From Flavobacterium sp. YJ01 (GTDB lineage: Bacteria; Bacteroidota; Bacteroidia; Flavobacteriales; Flavobacteriaceae): DNA of 64,000 nt. The position numbers and the translations under genes are program-made. This document shows positions 35,599 to 45,218 of the stretch, in pieces. The notes below the pieces were generated by a model. The model did not search any database. It was not told where the DNA came from and saw only the letters and a program-made list of their open reading frames with translations. The stretch's first letter is position 1. Every line of letters starts with the position of its first letter. The stretch covers positions 1,488,001 through 1,552,000 of the forward strand of contig NZ_CP119757.1 of assembly GCF_029320955.1 (NCBI RefSeq), written 5' to 3'.

Positions 35599-36345
35599 AT
35601 GAAAAACGAAGTTAAAATTCAGCAGGTAAACCCTTCACTTGACAGCAGAAGGAATTTCCTGAAAATCAGCGGTCTCACATTAGCTACAGCAGGTTTGGTT
35701 TTGGCCGGATGCAGCGACAATGATAATGACGATAACATGGAGGACACTTCACTTCCGGGAATACGAAACGGTGTATTTGATTTAGGGTCAGGGGATTTCG
35801 GCGTGCTTACATATGCCTACGCCCTTGAACAATTAGAAGCAGATTTTTACACTAAAGTGGTGAATGCCTCAAACTTCAATACGGTTTTCAGCAGTTTGGA
35901 ACGTGAAGTTTTAACAGATCTGTACCACCATGAAGTGGTGCACAGGGATTTCTTTAAAGCGGCATTGACCGGAGCGCTTCCCAATCCGGGCTCTCAGCTG
36001 CTTCCCTCTTTAGCCTTTAATTACGGTTCCTTGAATTTCAACAGCCGCACTGAGGTACTGGCCACTGCAAAGGCGCTTGAGGATACGGGAGTGGCCGCCT
36101 ACAACGGAGCCGGCAGATTGATAAAAACGGCTGACTACCTATTGCTGGCCGGAAAAATTGTTTCTGTAGAGGCCAGACATGCCGCCGCAATAAGAAGCCT
36201 GATCAATCCCAATTCAAAAGATTTCGCCGGAGATGATATTGTCAATATGTCAACAGGTCTGGATGACGCAAAAGATCCTTCTAAGATCCTGCCGATTGCC
36301 GCGAACTTTATTACTACAAAATTCACGGCCAAATACCTTCCTTAA
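35599..36345 (+). CDS. Ferritin-like domain protein, Tat-exported lipoprotein
   Basis: 248 residues. The N-terminus has SRRNFLK (Tat motif, 17-23) followed by a hydrophobic stretch and LAGC (lipobox, Cys38), so it is a Tat-dependent lipoprotein. A four-helix ferritin-like domain follows with LEQLEADFY, DLYHHEVVHRDFF, ALEDTGVAAYNGA and VSVEARHAAAIR; the Glu and His residues are placed as metal ligands. Member of a paired family in Bacteroidota whose substrate is not known. The second copy starts 25 bp downstream. Confidence 0.85.
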   Translation: MKNEVKIQQVNPSLDSRRNFLKISGLTLATAGLVLAGCSDNDNDDNMEDTSLPGIRNGVFDLGSGDFGVLTYAYALEQLEADFYTKVVNASNFNTVFSSLEREVLTDLYHHEVVHRDFFKAALTGALPNPGSQLLPSLAFNYGSLNFNSRTEVLATAKALEDTGVAAYNGAGRLIKTADYLLLAGKIVSVEARHAAAIRSLINPNSKDFAGDDIVNMSTGLDDAKDPSKILPIAANFITTKFTAKYLP

Positions 36346-36370
36346 TACTAACTGCTAAAACTTAGAAATT

Positions 36371-37183
36371 ATGAATATCTTAAAATTTATAGAAACTTTT
36401 ACCGATGATAATTTGATGAAAAGCACCGGCACCCGCAGGGACAGCTTTTCGCAGTTTGGGAATATCGGAAAAAATCTAGCCATGGCATCAATCCCTTTCG
36501 GATTATCAGCTCTTACCAGCAAAGCTTTTGCTAAAGACATTACAGCAACTCCGGCAACTCCTATCGGGGCACTCCAGTTTGCATTGACTCTGGAATATCT
36601 TGAAAATGAATTTTATGCTATGGCACTGGATTCAGGGGTGATCCCTGCCTCTGAAAACGGCGGACGGGATCTGAAAGTTTTCCAGCAGATTGCAGATCAT
36701 GAATCCGACCATGTCAAGTTTTTGATTGCAGGACTGGGAGGAACGGCAAGTGCCAATTTTGTTCCAAAACCTACTTTCGATTTTACAGTAGGAGGAGCTT
36801 TTGATCCTTTCAATGATTACCCTACCTTTTTAGCGTTAGCGCAGGCTTTTGAGGATACCGGTGTAAGGGCCTACAAAGGCCAGGCGGCCAACTTGATAAC
36901 AGCACCCGATTTATTGACCGCTGCCTTGCAGATCCATTCTGTTGAAGCGCGCCATGCTTCAGAAGTCAGAAGGCTCAGAGGTCTTAAAGGATGGATTTCC
37001 AATTCTGAGAGAGGTGCAGGAATGCCGGCTGCGACACAGGCTGTGTATGATGGAGAAGGTATCACGATGCAGGCAGGGTTCAACACGGCCTCTGCATTTG
37101 GAGCCGCGGCAGGATCTGAAGCCTATGACGAACCGCTTACCACCCAGCAGGTGGTCGATATCGCCAACATCTTTATTGTCTGA
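36371..37183 (+). CDS. Ferritin-like domain protein, second of the pair
   Basis: 270 residues. TRRDSFSQFGNIGKNLAMAS is a Tat-like signal and AFAKD a probable cleavage site, so this one is periplasmic and not lipidated. Domain repeats the pattern of its neighbour: LEYLENEFYAMAL, QIADHESDHVKFL, AFEDTGVRAYKGQ and HSVEARHASEVR. Same operon as the first. A heteromeric assembly of the two is plausible but not shown. Confidence 0.85.
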   Translation: MNILKFIETFTDDNLMKSTGTRRDSFSQFGNIGKNLAMASIPFGLSALTSKAFAKDITATPATPIGALQFALTLEYLENEFYAMALDSGVIPASENGGRDLKVFQQIADHESDHVKFLIAGLGGTASANFVPKPTFDFTVGGAFDPFNDYPTFLALAQAFEDTGVRAYKGQAANLITAPDLLTAALQIHSVEARHASEVRRLRGLKGWISNSERGAGMPAATQAVYDGEGITMQAGFNTASAFGAAAGSEAYDEPLTTQQVVDIANIFIV

Positions 37184-37193
37184 TTTTTACATA

Positions 37194-37223
37194 AAACGCT
37201 TTCATAGTAAAATGAAGGCGTTT
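37194..37223 (+). terminator. Rho-independent terminator of the ferritin-like operon
   Basis: 12-bp stem AAACGCTTTCAT/ATGAAGGCGTTT with one G-T pair and a following run of T, 10 bp after the stop. Confidence 0.85.
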
Positions 37224-37421
37224 TTTTTTCATAAACCCAGGCAGCAACTTCTTGAGGCAGGAATGCTTTTATAAATGGGTAAATCCAGCGCTCCAGCGCA
37301 AATGATTTTAAAGGCATTTTAGAGAAAGACATTCAAAATTGGCATTACATTAACATTTTATTCCGGGCATAACCACCCTTCTGGTTTATCTTTGTATTTC
37401 CACACAATTCCATCCAGGACA

Positions 37422-39206
37422 ATGTTCAAAAAGCAGCTCATCAAAGCAAAACAGGTATTGATGCTCGGACAGCGGCAGCTCTCCCGCAAACAGTTTATAT
37501 TTCTCTCAAGTGTTCTTATCGGCATTACCGCATCCTTTGCGGTAATCTTTCTAAAGGCTTTTGCCCACTGGGTATATTCATTTGCAACCTACATCAACGG
37601 AACATTAAAATTGAGTTTCCTTAACAGCATACTGCCTGTTGTTGGAATCCTGCTTACTGTTCTGGTAGTGAAAAAAGCATTGGGCGGGACCCTGGAAAAG
37701 GGGACTTCACAGATTTTGTATATAGTGGCTAGAAAAGCCAGCATTATCCCTAAAAAGCAGATGTATGCCCAGATTATCACCAGCTCGCTGACCGTCGGAC
37801 TTGGAGGGTCTGCCGGATTGGAAAGCCCTATCGTGATCACGGGCGCCGCATTCGGTTCCAATTATGCCCAGCAGTTCAGGCTGAGCTATCAGGAGCGCAC
37901 GCTGCTGATTGGATGCGGGGTGGCAGCAGGCATTGCCGCCGCATTCAATGCCCCCATCGCAGGGGTGCTTTTTGCCATCGAGGTGCTGCTTGTCGATGTG
38001 ACCATTTCGGCTTTTACCCCCATAATGATTGCCGCGGCCACAGGTGCGCTGGTTTCCGCAATCGTCCTGAATGAAAACATACTGCTGGCTTTCCGCGAAA
38101 AACAGACCTTTGACTACCATAATATTCCCTTCTATGTTTTGATGGGGCTTTTCACAGGCTTTACAGCGGTATTCTACGCCCGCAATTTTTTAAGGACCGA
38201 ACATGCCTTTGCGCATTTAAAATACGGCCCCTATAAAAAAGCACTTATCGGCGCCTGCATTCTGGGTCTCATGATCTTTATATTTCCCACCCTTTTCGGA
38301 GAAGGATATGAAAGCATCAAAACTCTTGCTGATAAGGATCCCGGAAGGCTGCTGGAAAACACGCTGTTCTCGGATTTGGCGTCCAATGACTGGATGCTGC
38401 TGGGCTTTGTCGGGGCTTCCATGCTGCTCAAAGCTTTTGCCTCAGGCATAACATTGGGAAGCGGCGGCAACGGGGGGAATTTTGCCCCTTCCCTCTTCCT
38501 TGGCTCATATGCCGGTTATTTCTTCTCAAAACTTTTAAACCTCTCCGGTCTTACCGATCTGCCTGTGGGCAATTTTACCCTGGTGGGTATGGCCGGGATT
38601 CTCAGCGGTCTTTTTCATGCGCCGCTGACCGCCATTTTCCTTATTGCGGAAATAACCGGAGGATACGATCTGATGATTCCCCTGATGATTGTCGCCTCGG
38701 TAAGTTTTGCCGTTTCCAAACGTTTTGAAAAGCACTCCCTCGATGTAAAAAACCTGGCCAGAAAAGGAAATGCCTTTACAAGCAATAAGGATTCTAATAT
38801 CCTCTGCACCCTAGAGATTGAAGACCTGATAAAAAAAGATTATCTGACCGTGGAACCCGATCAGCCGCTTGCAGACGTCGCCGGGCTTCTGGCACATTCC
38901 GACCAGGTGATTTTTGCAGCCGTCGATAATGAGAATGAGCTTCGGGGACTGGTTTACTTCAATGACATAAGGGAAGTGATTTTCGATAATCTCAAAACAG
39001 AAAGCATTCTGGTCAAGGATATCATGACACAGCCCGTGCAGCCCGTGCATCTTTTTGACAGCATGGAAACGGTGATGAAAAAATTTGAGAAAAGCGGCAA
39101 GGTCTTTCTTCCGGTGCTCAAAAACGGAAAATATTACGGCTTCATAACAAAATCAGACGTTCTGGAATCCTACCGCAACAGGCTCAAATCAATGATTTTC
39201 GAATAG
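37422..39206 (+). CDS. ClC-type chloride channel/transporter with two CBS domains
   Basis: 594 residues from the ATG at 37422 (MFKKQLIKAKQ); an upstream in-frame ATG at 37392 adds ten unlikely residues. Membrane part with about ten helices and ClC motifs GGSAGLESP (gating Glu in GLES), IAAAFNAPIAGVLFAIE and GSGGNGGNFAPSLFLG. C-terminal CBS pair (about 475-590; VEPDQPLADVAGLL, DIMTQPVQPVHLFDSMETV). Moves chloride, possibly in exchange with protons. It is separate from its neighbours. Confidence 0.92.
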   Translation: MFKKQLIKAKQVLMLGQRQLSRKQFIFLSSVLIGITASFAVIFLKAFAHWVYSFATYINGTLKLSFLNSILPVVGILLTVLVVKKALGGTLEKGTSQILYIVARKASIIPKKQMYAQIITSSLTVGLGGSAGLESPIVITGAAFGSNYAQQFRLSYQERTLLIGCGVAAGIAAAFNAPIAGVLFAIEVLLVDVTISAFTPIMIAAATGALVSAIVLNENILLAFREKQTFDYHNIPFYVLMGLFTGFTAVFYARNFLRTEHAFAHLKYGPYKKALIGACILGLMIFIFPTLFGEGYESIKTLADKDPGRLLENTLFSDLASNDWMLLGFVGASMLLKAFASGITLGSGGNGGNFAPSLFLGSYAGYFFSKLLNLSGLTDLPVGNFTLVGMAGILSGLFHAPLTAIFLIAEITGGYDLMIPLMIVASVSFAVSKRFEKHSLDVKNLARKGNAFTSNKDSNILCTLEIEDLIKKDYLTVEPDQPLADVAGLLAHSDQVIFAAVDNENELRGLVYFNDIREVIFDNLKTESILVKDIMTQPVQPVHLFDSMETVMKKFEKSGKVFLPVLKNGKYYGFITKSDVLESYRNRLKSMIFE

Positions 39207-39301
39207 GGCTTCAACCGCACTTTGGCAGATCAGGCGTCCCTGGCTCTATCTTTTTCCTATTCTGTTTCCAATTAGCAAAATTAGCCTTATCTTAGTAATG
39301 C

Positions 39302-40654
39302 ATGCCGCAATTAAGAAAACGCAAACTTTTGAATTTTAAGATTATGAGAATACTAACAGATTTGCTGAACCTTCATGAAGGGGAGGACGACAGGGCAAAA
39401 ACACTCGAAGCCGTTAAGAAAAACATCACCTTCAAAGGTGCCAATCTCTGGATTCTGGCCTGCGCCATAATCGTCGCCTCGGTCGGGCTCAATGTAAACT
39501 CCACCGCGGTGATTATCGGAGCCATGCTGATATCCCCTTTGATGGGGCCGATAGTAGGCGCCGGGTTTGCTTTGGGCATCTATGACTTCTCACTGCTGAA
39601 GAAATCACTTAATAACCTGCTTACGGCAACTGCTGTAAGTCTGGCGGTATCCACCCTTTATTTTTACCTGAGCCCCTTTAAGGATGTGCAGTCCGAACTG
39701 CTGGCCAGAACCTCTCCCAATATTTACGATATCCTAATAGCCTTCTTTGGAGGCCTTGTGGGGGTTATTGCCGTGACCAGGTCCGAAAAAGGGAACCCGA
39801 TTCCCGGTGTGGCCATTGCAACAGCACTTATGCCGCCGCTCTGTACGGCAGGTTACGGACTTGCTACCGGACAGTGGAAATTTTTCCTGGGGGCTTTCTA
39901 CCTCTACAGCATCAACTGTGTCTTTATAGGTATCGCAACCTTTCTGATTATAAAATACCTGAACTACCCTGCCGTAAAGCAGATAGATGAAAGCCATCAG
40001 AAAAGGGTCAAATACACCATCGCCTTTCTAATCACTGTTATGCTGGTGCCCAGCAGCTATCTTGCCTATTCGCTTTACAGGGAACAGCAGTTCAAAAAAA
40101 ATGCGGATCTTTTTATTGAAAATGAGTTTTCCGCCAAAGGATATACCATCGTGTACAGAAAGACGGACTTCAACCCTAAAAACAAAAGGCTCGAACTGGC
40201 ATTCCTCTCAAAACGCTTTTCTGAAGCAGAAATAAAAGACCTTGCCGGAAGACTCAGCCGGAACAAATACCTGGCCGGCACCCAGCTGCTCATTAGGCAG
40301 GACAGTACCGACCGTTTCAATGCCCTGAAGGGAGATATTCTGAACCAGATCAAAAGCAGCGAAAATGAAATGAACCTGAAAGATGTCAGGATCATGCAGC
40401 TGGAGAAAGAACTGGCCAGAAACCAATTTGACAGCCGCCAGATCCTCAAAGAAACCCGTGCGCTCTATCCTGCAGTCAATTCATTATCCATCAGCAGAAA
40501 TACCCTTGTAAGCCCTAAAGACAGCATTACTTCGGTAACGGCTGTTATCTATGACGCATCAAAAGACCTTTCCAAAACAGACAGCGAAAAACTGCAGAAA
40601 TGGCTCAATGAACGCTTATCGGTAAATGATGTGGAACTCTTCCGCAAACACTAA
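39302..40654 (+). CDS. DUF389 family membrane protein
   Basis: 450 residues; a later in-frame ATG at 39344 (MRILTDLLNLHEGED) may be the true start. Six or so membrane helices at about 40-265 with the family core LNVNSTAVIIGAMLISPLMG and IPGVAIATALMPPLCTAGYG. The C-terminal part (270-450) is soluble, with a coiled coil (SSENEMNLKDVRIMQLEKEL) and an alpha/beta tail. Function of the family unknown. Convergent with nhaA with only 5 bp between stops. Confidence 0.88.
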   Translation: MPQLRKRKLLNFKIMRILTDLLNLHEGEDDRAKTLEAVKKNITFKGANLWILACAIIVASVGLNVNSTAVIIGAMLISPLMGPIVGAGFALGIYDFSLLKKSLNNLLTATAVSLAVSTLYFYLSPFKDVQSELLARTSPNIYDILIAFFGGLVGVIAVTRSEKGNPIPGVAIATALMPPLCTAGYGLATGQWKFFLGAFYLYSINCVFIGIATFLIIKYLNYPAVKQIDESHQKRVKYTIAFLITVMLVPSSYLAYSLYREQQFKKNADLFIENEFSAKGYTIVYRKTDFNPKNKRLELAFLSKRFSEAEIKDLAGRLSRNKYLAGTQLLIRQDSTDRFNALKGDILNQIKSSENEMNLKDVRIMQLEKELARNQFDSRQILKETRALYPAVNSLSISRNTLVSPKDSITSVTAVIYDASKDLSKTDSEKLQKWLNERLSVNDVELFRKH

Positions 40655-40659
40655 GCTCC

Positions 40660-41844
40660 CTAAAATCTCATTTTCTGTTTTCTGCTGTACAGCCGCAGAA
40701 TGGAGAAGCCTGTGATGCCCGCCGCCGTGGAAGCTGCCAGTATGGCAAATTTGGCTTCGTTCTGCAGCACCGCATCGTTAAAAGACAGTAAAGCAATAAA
40801 TATCGACATCGTAAAGCCTATTCCTCCCAGCAGTCCAAGTCCTAGCACATGCACCCAGGTGACAGATTCGGGCAGTGCGGCTATTTTCAGCTTTACCGAC
40901 AGCCAGGACATGATAAAAATCCCGACAGGCTTGCCCAAAAAAAGACCCAGGACTATCCCAAGGCCCAGACTGCTGAAAAGCCCCTGCAACATAGCAGGTT
41001 CAAAGGTTATATTGGTATTGGCAAGCGCAAAGACAGGCATAATCAGAAAATTGACAGGACACGCAAGGAAATGCTCCAGTTTTTCAAGCGGCGACTCGGT
41101 ATCGTCTTCATTGGTTGGTATGGTCATCGCCACCAATACTCCGGCTATGGTCGCATGGACCCCGGAATGATGTATAAAATACCAGATCAATATCCCCGGG
41201 AGCAGGTAAAACAGCAGGTTTTTAATACCTGAGCGGTTAAAAATGACCAATAAAACCAGCAATGCTCCCGCATAGCCCAGATACATAAAGTTCAGCTCCG
41301 AGGAATAGAATAAGGCTATCACTAAAATTGCAATCAAATCATCGACAATTGCAAGGGCGGCCAGAAAAATCTTCAGCCCAGAAGGCACTCTGCTGCCCAA
41401 AAGCGATAAAATTCCAAGTGCAAAGGCGATATCCGTAGCCATAGGAATGCCCCAGCCTTTAGCTGTTTGGGGATCCGAAGCATTAAAAAATGCGTAAATC
41501 AGGGCAGGGACCGCTACCCCTCCCGCCGCGGCAAGGACAGGCAGAACCGCATGTGAAAAGGTGGAAAGCTCCCCTTCTATTACCTCCCGTTTAATCTCCA
41601 GACCGACCATCAGGAAGAAAACCGCCATCAGCCCGTCATTGATCCAAAGCCCTACAGGATATTTTAAATGAATCCAGGCTGTATTGAATCCCAGTTCAAA
41701 GTTAAGGATCCCTTTAAAACCTTCCGACCAGCCAGAATTGGCAATGGCCAAAGACACCAGCAGGGATGTTATCAAAAAAATGCCGCCTGCCGAGGAGGAG
41801 CGGAAAAAATGCGCGAATATTTTTAAGTTGATCAGTTTTGTCAT
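40660..41844 (-). CDS. nhaA: Na+/H+ antiporter NhaA
   Basis: 394 residues. Motifs of NhaA: LKYPVGLWINDGLMAVFFLMVGLEIKRE (split here as NDGLMAVFFLMVGLEIKRE), ATDIAFALGILSLLG, and AALAIVDDLIAILVIAL with the two adjacent Asp residues needed for ion exchange, then GLLGGIGFTMSIFIALL. About 12 membrane helices. Exports sodium in exchange for protons, useful in saline or alkaline conditions. Tail-to-tail with the DUF389 gene. Confidence 0.93.
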   Translation of the reverse strand: MTKLINLKIFAHFFRSSSAGGIFLITSLLVSLAIANSGWSEGFKGILNFELGFNTAWIHLKYPVGLWINDGLMAVFFLMVGLEIKREVIEGELSTFSHAVLPVLAAAGGVAVPALIYAFFNASDPQTAKGWGIPMATDIAFALGILSLLGSRVPSGLKIFLAALAIVDDLIAILVIALFYSSELNFMYLGYAGALLVLLVIFNRSGIKNLLFYLLPGILIWYFIHHSGVHATIAGVLVAMTIPTNEDDTESPLEKLEHFLACPVNFLIMPVFALANTNITFEPAMLQGLFSSLGLGIVLGLFLGKPVGIFIMSWLSVKLKIAALPESVTWVHVLGLGLLGGIGFTMSIFIALLSFNDAVLQNEAKFAILAASTAAGITGFSILRLYSRKQKMRF

Positions 41845-42102
41845 ATCCGCAAATTTAAAACTTAATTACTGTTATTCCAATCGTAAAATTGAGGATATGA
41901 ATTGGCCTGATTCAGAAATTGCGGGGCTTATCCAAATCAAAGCTTTGAATGCAAACGATATCAGCACCATATAAATCTCTTTAAATTTTAACAGGGGAAT
42001 CTAGCTGCTGTTTTTTTTCGTTAATAAAATTTAGAATCATTCTACTGGTTTTCACCAAATAAGAAAAGACATTTTGAATTAATTTTATTTTGAATTAAAC
42101 CG

Positions 42103-42510
42103 ATGAAAATGAATGCTATTGATAAAGAGTCGCTTCAGGATGCTCTAAAAAGCATAGATGAAAAAATTAACCGGCTGAACAGACAAAAAATAACGGCTTT
42201 ATTTGAATCCTTGGGTCTGCTTGAAAGAAATGATATTTCCAAAGAATATCTGAACTGGGAAAATGTGCTGATAGTGGTTCCGAGCCGGGATATTTTTAAT
42301 GAAATAAAAAAATATAAAGATCTGACCTCAAGGCTTGCATTGGTCATAAACACCAATGCCGATCAGATTCATATTTATGATTTTGCTCTTTGGGATAAAA
42401 GCATCAGGAACAAGACAAAATTTCAAATCAGGGAACTGCTCAAATCAAATTTTGGCGGCACCGAAAAAATCGCTGAAAAACGTGACTGGGTTAAACTGCT
42501 GCTCAAATAA
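42103..42510 (+). CDS. Hypothetical protein with N-terminal coiled coil
   Basis: 135 residues (start at 42103 or two codons later at 42109). The N-terminal ~40 residues form a charged helix (ALKSIDEKINRLNRQK); the rest contains alternating strands (VLIVVPSRDIFNEI, LALVINTNADQIHIYDFALW) and a basic C-terminal helix. No signal peptide, no known motif. It stands alone between nhaA and the large gap before the agar cluster. Family not recognised. Confidence 0.6.
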   Translation: MKMNAIDKESLQDALKSIDEKINRLNRQKITALFESLGLLERNDISKEYLNWENVLIVVPSRDIFNEIKKYKDLTSRLALVINTNADQIHIYDFALWDKSIRNKTKFQIRELLKSNFGGTEKIAEKRDWVKLLLK

Positions 42511-43334
42511 AAAAGGCACATCGAAAACCATTGCACAAATAATTGGTATGCTTCTTTAATGGAGGTCTATAATACTGCCTGTTAAAACTTGCACAGTACT
42601 GATTAACTTTTAGAATCTTCAAATCCTAAGACATGTTTTGTATATACTTTTTGATTTAAAACTGCTTAAACTTTAACATTCAGTATCATATTGAAAACTT
42701 AAATAAAATGAATTAGTAAAATAAGGGATTGCTTCCTCTTTTTTAGATCATTTAAACCCAACAGGCCATATAAGCCCCAACCTAATCAAAAATTAAAACA
42801 TATTTTTTTTGGGTTGCCTGCAATTTCACCAAAAATTTAAAAGCGTTTCTAATGGCAATAAACCATCAAAATTTTGTGGAAAAACTTTAATAAAATCTGT
42901 TGATTAAAATAAAAAATTAAAACAATCAATAATTGATAAGCGCATCTTCGAATGTATATTGGACATTTTTGAACGGATAAAATATTGAAAATAGATGTTT
43001 GACTCTTGGTGCAGAATCGGTGCACGCACATTCAATACACCACCTAATACACTATAAAACAACTACTTGAATCCCTAAGTTCGAAACATTACTAAACATC
43101 AAAAATATTATAGCAATCACTCGTTTTAGAATTGCAGCAAAATGATGGCACATGATTTTTTGGAAAATAGAAAGTAAGCAAAATCAAGTGCTAACAAGTT
43201 TAGATTCAAAACTATTATACATTACTTTATTTAAAAGCATCTCGCGAATAGCAGCATATTCACTGTATCTATTTCGAACAAGAGATTAAATCTAAAAAGC
43301 AGATAACTTTCATGAAAATGTTATAATTACAGCT
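42511..43334. other. AT-rich gap at the left border of the agar cluster
   Basis: About 820 bp without a supported gene; short frames in it are A/T-rich and lack homology signals. Its right part holds repeat copy B (43060-43235). The change in composition towards the following genes starts around here. Confidence 0.4.
43060..43235 (+). repeat. Diverged intergenic repeat, copy B
   Basis: Relative of 10430-10600 in the same orientation; see the blocks given there. CTAAGTTCGAAAC at 43075-43087 and TTTAGATTCAAAAC at 43199-43212 are internal echoes of the same motif. Confidence 0.5.
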
Positions 43335-43547
43335 TCACACATCTAAAATTGACGTGATGGCAATAGACCTCATTCCATCTTTTCCACTTGTTCCCATCAT
43401 ATAACGAGTGAAGTATTGATCGGCGAATAAAAAGATCCTCCACATCATATAGTCCGTCATCGTTTGGAGCGTATTGTACTGTTGCTGCAATTCCTTGAAA
43501 CCGTCATATCCAGTATCTGCCACTTTTATATAGAAATGTCTTGACAA
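43335..43547 (-). pseudogene. Gene remnant of unknown family
   Basis: About 70 codons open to a TGA stop, read from a TTG; a TAA lies two codons upstream and no ATG start is present, so this looks like the 3' end of a lost gene. The peptide (KVADTGYDGFKELQQQYNTL, then MTDYMMWRIFLFADQYFTRY) has globular composition, and the codons are richer in GC than the surroundings. I cannot name the family. It could be debris left by insertion of the agar cluster. Confidence 0.35.
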
Positions 43548-43744
43548 ATATTAGCCAGAAATTTCCCTTTGGATTTTAATATATAATCATCAGGCAGTTC
43601 AGGTACATTTAAGAAATATAATCAAAAAAAAATATTTTAACCTACAAACTCCATCCTGCTTGCAAAAGTTGATAAATGATGATCCTGTTCTACAGTATTG
43701 CTGAGATATTTTTCTAATTGTTACTATTGTTCAGTTTATATCTA

Positions 43745-43790
43745 GTCCCGTAAACATTCACTTACACCTTGAAAAAGTAAATTGCGGGAC
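43745..43790 (+). promoter_or_regulatory. Leader hairpin conserved before both agarase genes
   Basis: GTCCCG at 43745-43750 pairs with CGGGAC at 43785-43790 around a 34-nt loop that contains CTTGAAAAAG. In the second copy (54003-54048) one loop-proximal pair is lost but GTCCC/GGGAC remains. It could be an operator or part of the mRNA leader. Confidence 0.4.
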
Positions 43791-43824
43791 CAAAAAAAGA
43801 TTATAATTATTTAAACAAAGAATA

Positions 43825-45075
43825 ATGAAACTAAAATTAATTGTACTGCTTACTTTATGTATGTCTCCATTTTTATACTGTCAAGATTGGAATGGTATTC
43901 CCGTTCCTGCAAATGCTGGAACAGGAAAAATTTGGAAAATTCAGCCACAGTCTGATGATTTTAATTACACCTATAAAGCGTCCACTAATCAAGCAACGAT
44001 TGGCGGAAAGTGGACTAACTTTTATCACAACACTTGGGATGGTCCAGGGCCTACAAAATGGAGGTATGAGAATACTACCGTTAGCGGAGGAAATCTGCAT
44101 GTTTTTGCAACTAGACAGGCAAATGAAACTAAGACTTTTACTGTAGATTGTGATGGAGATAATGTTGCCGAAAGCTGGACTATGGCGGCTACAAGAGCGG
44201 GCTGCATTACATCGAAAACAAGGGTAAAGTACCCTGTATATGTAGAAGCGCGTTTTAAAATCGCAAATGCAGTTATGGCTTCTGATATTTGGATGCTTAG
44301 TCCAGATGACACCCAAGAAATCGATATCCTGGAAGCATACGGCGGAAAAGCAACTAGAAATGATTGGCTAGCACAACGTTTGCATTTAAGTCACCATGTA
44401 TTTATTAGAAGTCCGTTTTTGGATTATCAGCCTACCGATGCCAGCACATGGTACACGGGAGCTACAAAAACCTATTGGACAGACAAATGGATTCGTCTTG
44501 GTGTGTACTGGGCTAGTCCAACTCGGTTAGAATACTACTTGGATGGTCAATTAGTCAAGGTAATGGACAATCTAGATACTGTGAACGGCAAAGACGGAAT
44601 AGACCCATTAAATTATACCTCAACAGCTACTCCAAGAACTGCCGCTACACGCACGGGACTGGTAAAAGAAATGGATATCATTATTAATATGGAAGATCAA
44701 AACTGGAATGCCTGTAAAGGACGTACTCCTACTGATGAAGAAATTACAAATTTTGACAATCATAATTTCAATATCGATTGGATTCGAATTTACAAACCTG
44801 TGACCGATCCAAATTTAGGGAAACAAGATGCCAAGATTGAAGAAAAAAAATTGATGCTATTTCCAAATCCTTTTAAAGATTCTATTCAAATAAATTCAGA
44901 AAAAAACATAAGCACTGTCCAAATTTACAGTTTAAGCGGAACTAAATTGTTGGTTGAAAAAATCAATAATACCAATGCTACTATTGCTACTAAAAACTTA
45001 AGCGCTGGAATGTATATTGCAAAAATTAACTGGGAAGATGGCACTACAATTTCCCAAAAGGTCATAAAACAATAA
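43825..45075 (+). CDS. Secreted GH16 beta-agarase with type IX secretion tail, copy 1
   Basis: 416 residues. Signal peptide to about residue 19, then DWNGIPVPANAG, the typical start of GH16 beta-agarases of the AgaA/AgaB type. Catalytic motif ExDxxE: Glu165 (nucleophile), Asp167, Glu170 (acid/base) in EIDILEAYG, preceded by ASDIWMLSPDDTQ; other agarase stretches are GCITSKTRVKYPVYVEARFK and HHVFIRSPF-DYQPTD. The last ~70 residues (MLFPNPFKDSI, VQIYSLSGTKLL, LSAGMY) are a type A type IX sorting domain, so the enzyme is exported to the surface. It hydrolyses beta-1,4 bonds in agarose, giving neoagaro-oligosaccharides. Residue 19 is Cys here but Ser in copy 2; the preceding FLY is not a good lipobox. 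Confidence 0.93.
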   Translation: MKLKLIVLLTLCMSPFLYCQDWNGIPVPANAGTGKIWKIQPQSDDFNYTYKASTNQATIGGKWTNFYHNTWDGPGPTKWRYENTTVSGGNLHVFATRQANETKTFTVDCDGDNVAESWTMAATRAGCITSKTRVKYPVYVEARFKIANAVMASDIWMLSPDDTQEIDILEAYGGKATRNDWLAQRLHLSHHVFIRSPFLDYQPTDASTWYTGATKTYWTDKWIRLGVYWASPTRLEYYLDGQLVKVMDNLDTVNGKDGIDPLNYTSTATPRTAATRTGLVKEMDIIINMEDQNWNACKGRTPTDEEITNFDNHNFNIDWIRIYKPVTDPNLGKQDAKIEEKKLMLFPNPFKDSIQINSEKNISTVQIYSLSGTKLLVEKINNTNATIATKNLSAGMYIAKINWEDGTTISQKVIKQ

Positions 45076-45145
45076 AGCTCAAAAATTTCAAACTAAATTT
45101 ACTTTTCTCGAAAAAAATACAACATTTGAAATCTTGAGCATTAGT

Positions 45146-45182
45146 AGCGTTGGAGATTAACTATAGATCAGTATCCAACGCT
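45146..45182. terminator. Hairpin between convergent agarase and GH117 genes
   Basis: AGCGTTGGA at 45146-45154 pairs perfectly with TCCAACGCT at 45174-45182. There is no long T tract, but its place between two converging genes fits a two-way terminator. Confidence 0.55.
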
Positions 45183-45218
45183 AATTGGATCAATAATGTG
45201 AGCTTTTGCATGCTGGAT

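Larger units (their letters stand above)
43724..45075 (+). repeat. 1.35-kb direct repeat, copy 1 (promoter plus agarase gene)
   Basis: Aligns without gaps to 53982-55333 at a constant offset of 10258 bp, starting about 100 bp before the start codon and covering the whole GH16 gene. Differences cluster at both ends (leader and last ~70 codons); the 1-kb core is almost identical. Confidence 0.95.

Noticed and set aside
43873..44316. 147-codon frame antisense to the agarase, present in both copies
   Set aside because: Conserved only because the agarase DNA is duplicated; no start signal or protein character.
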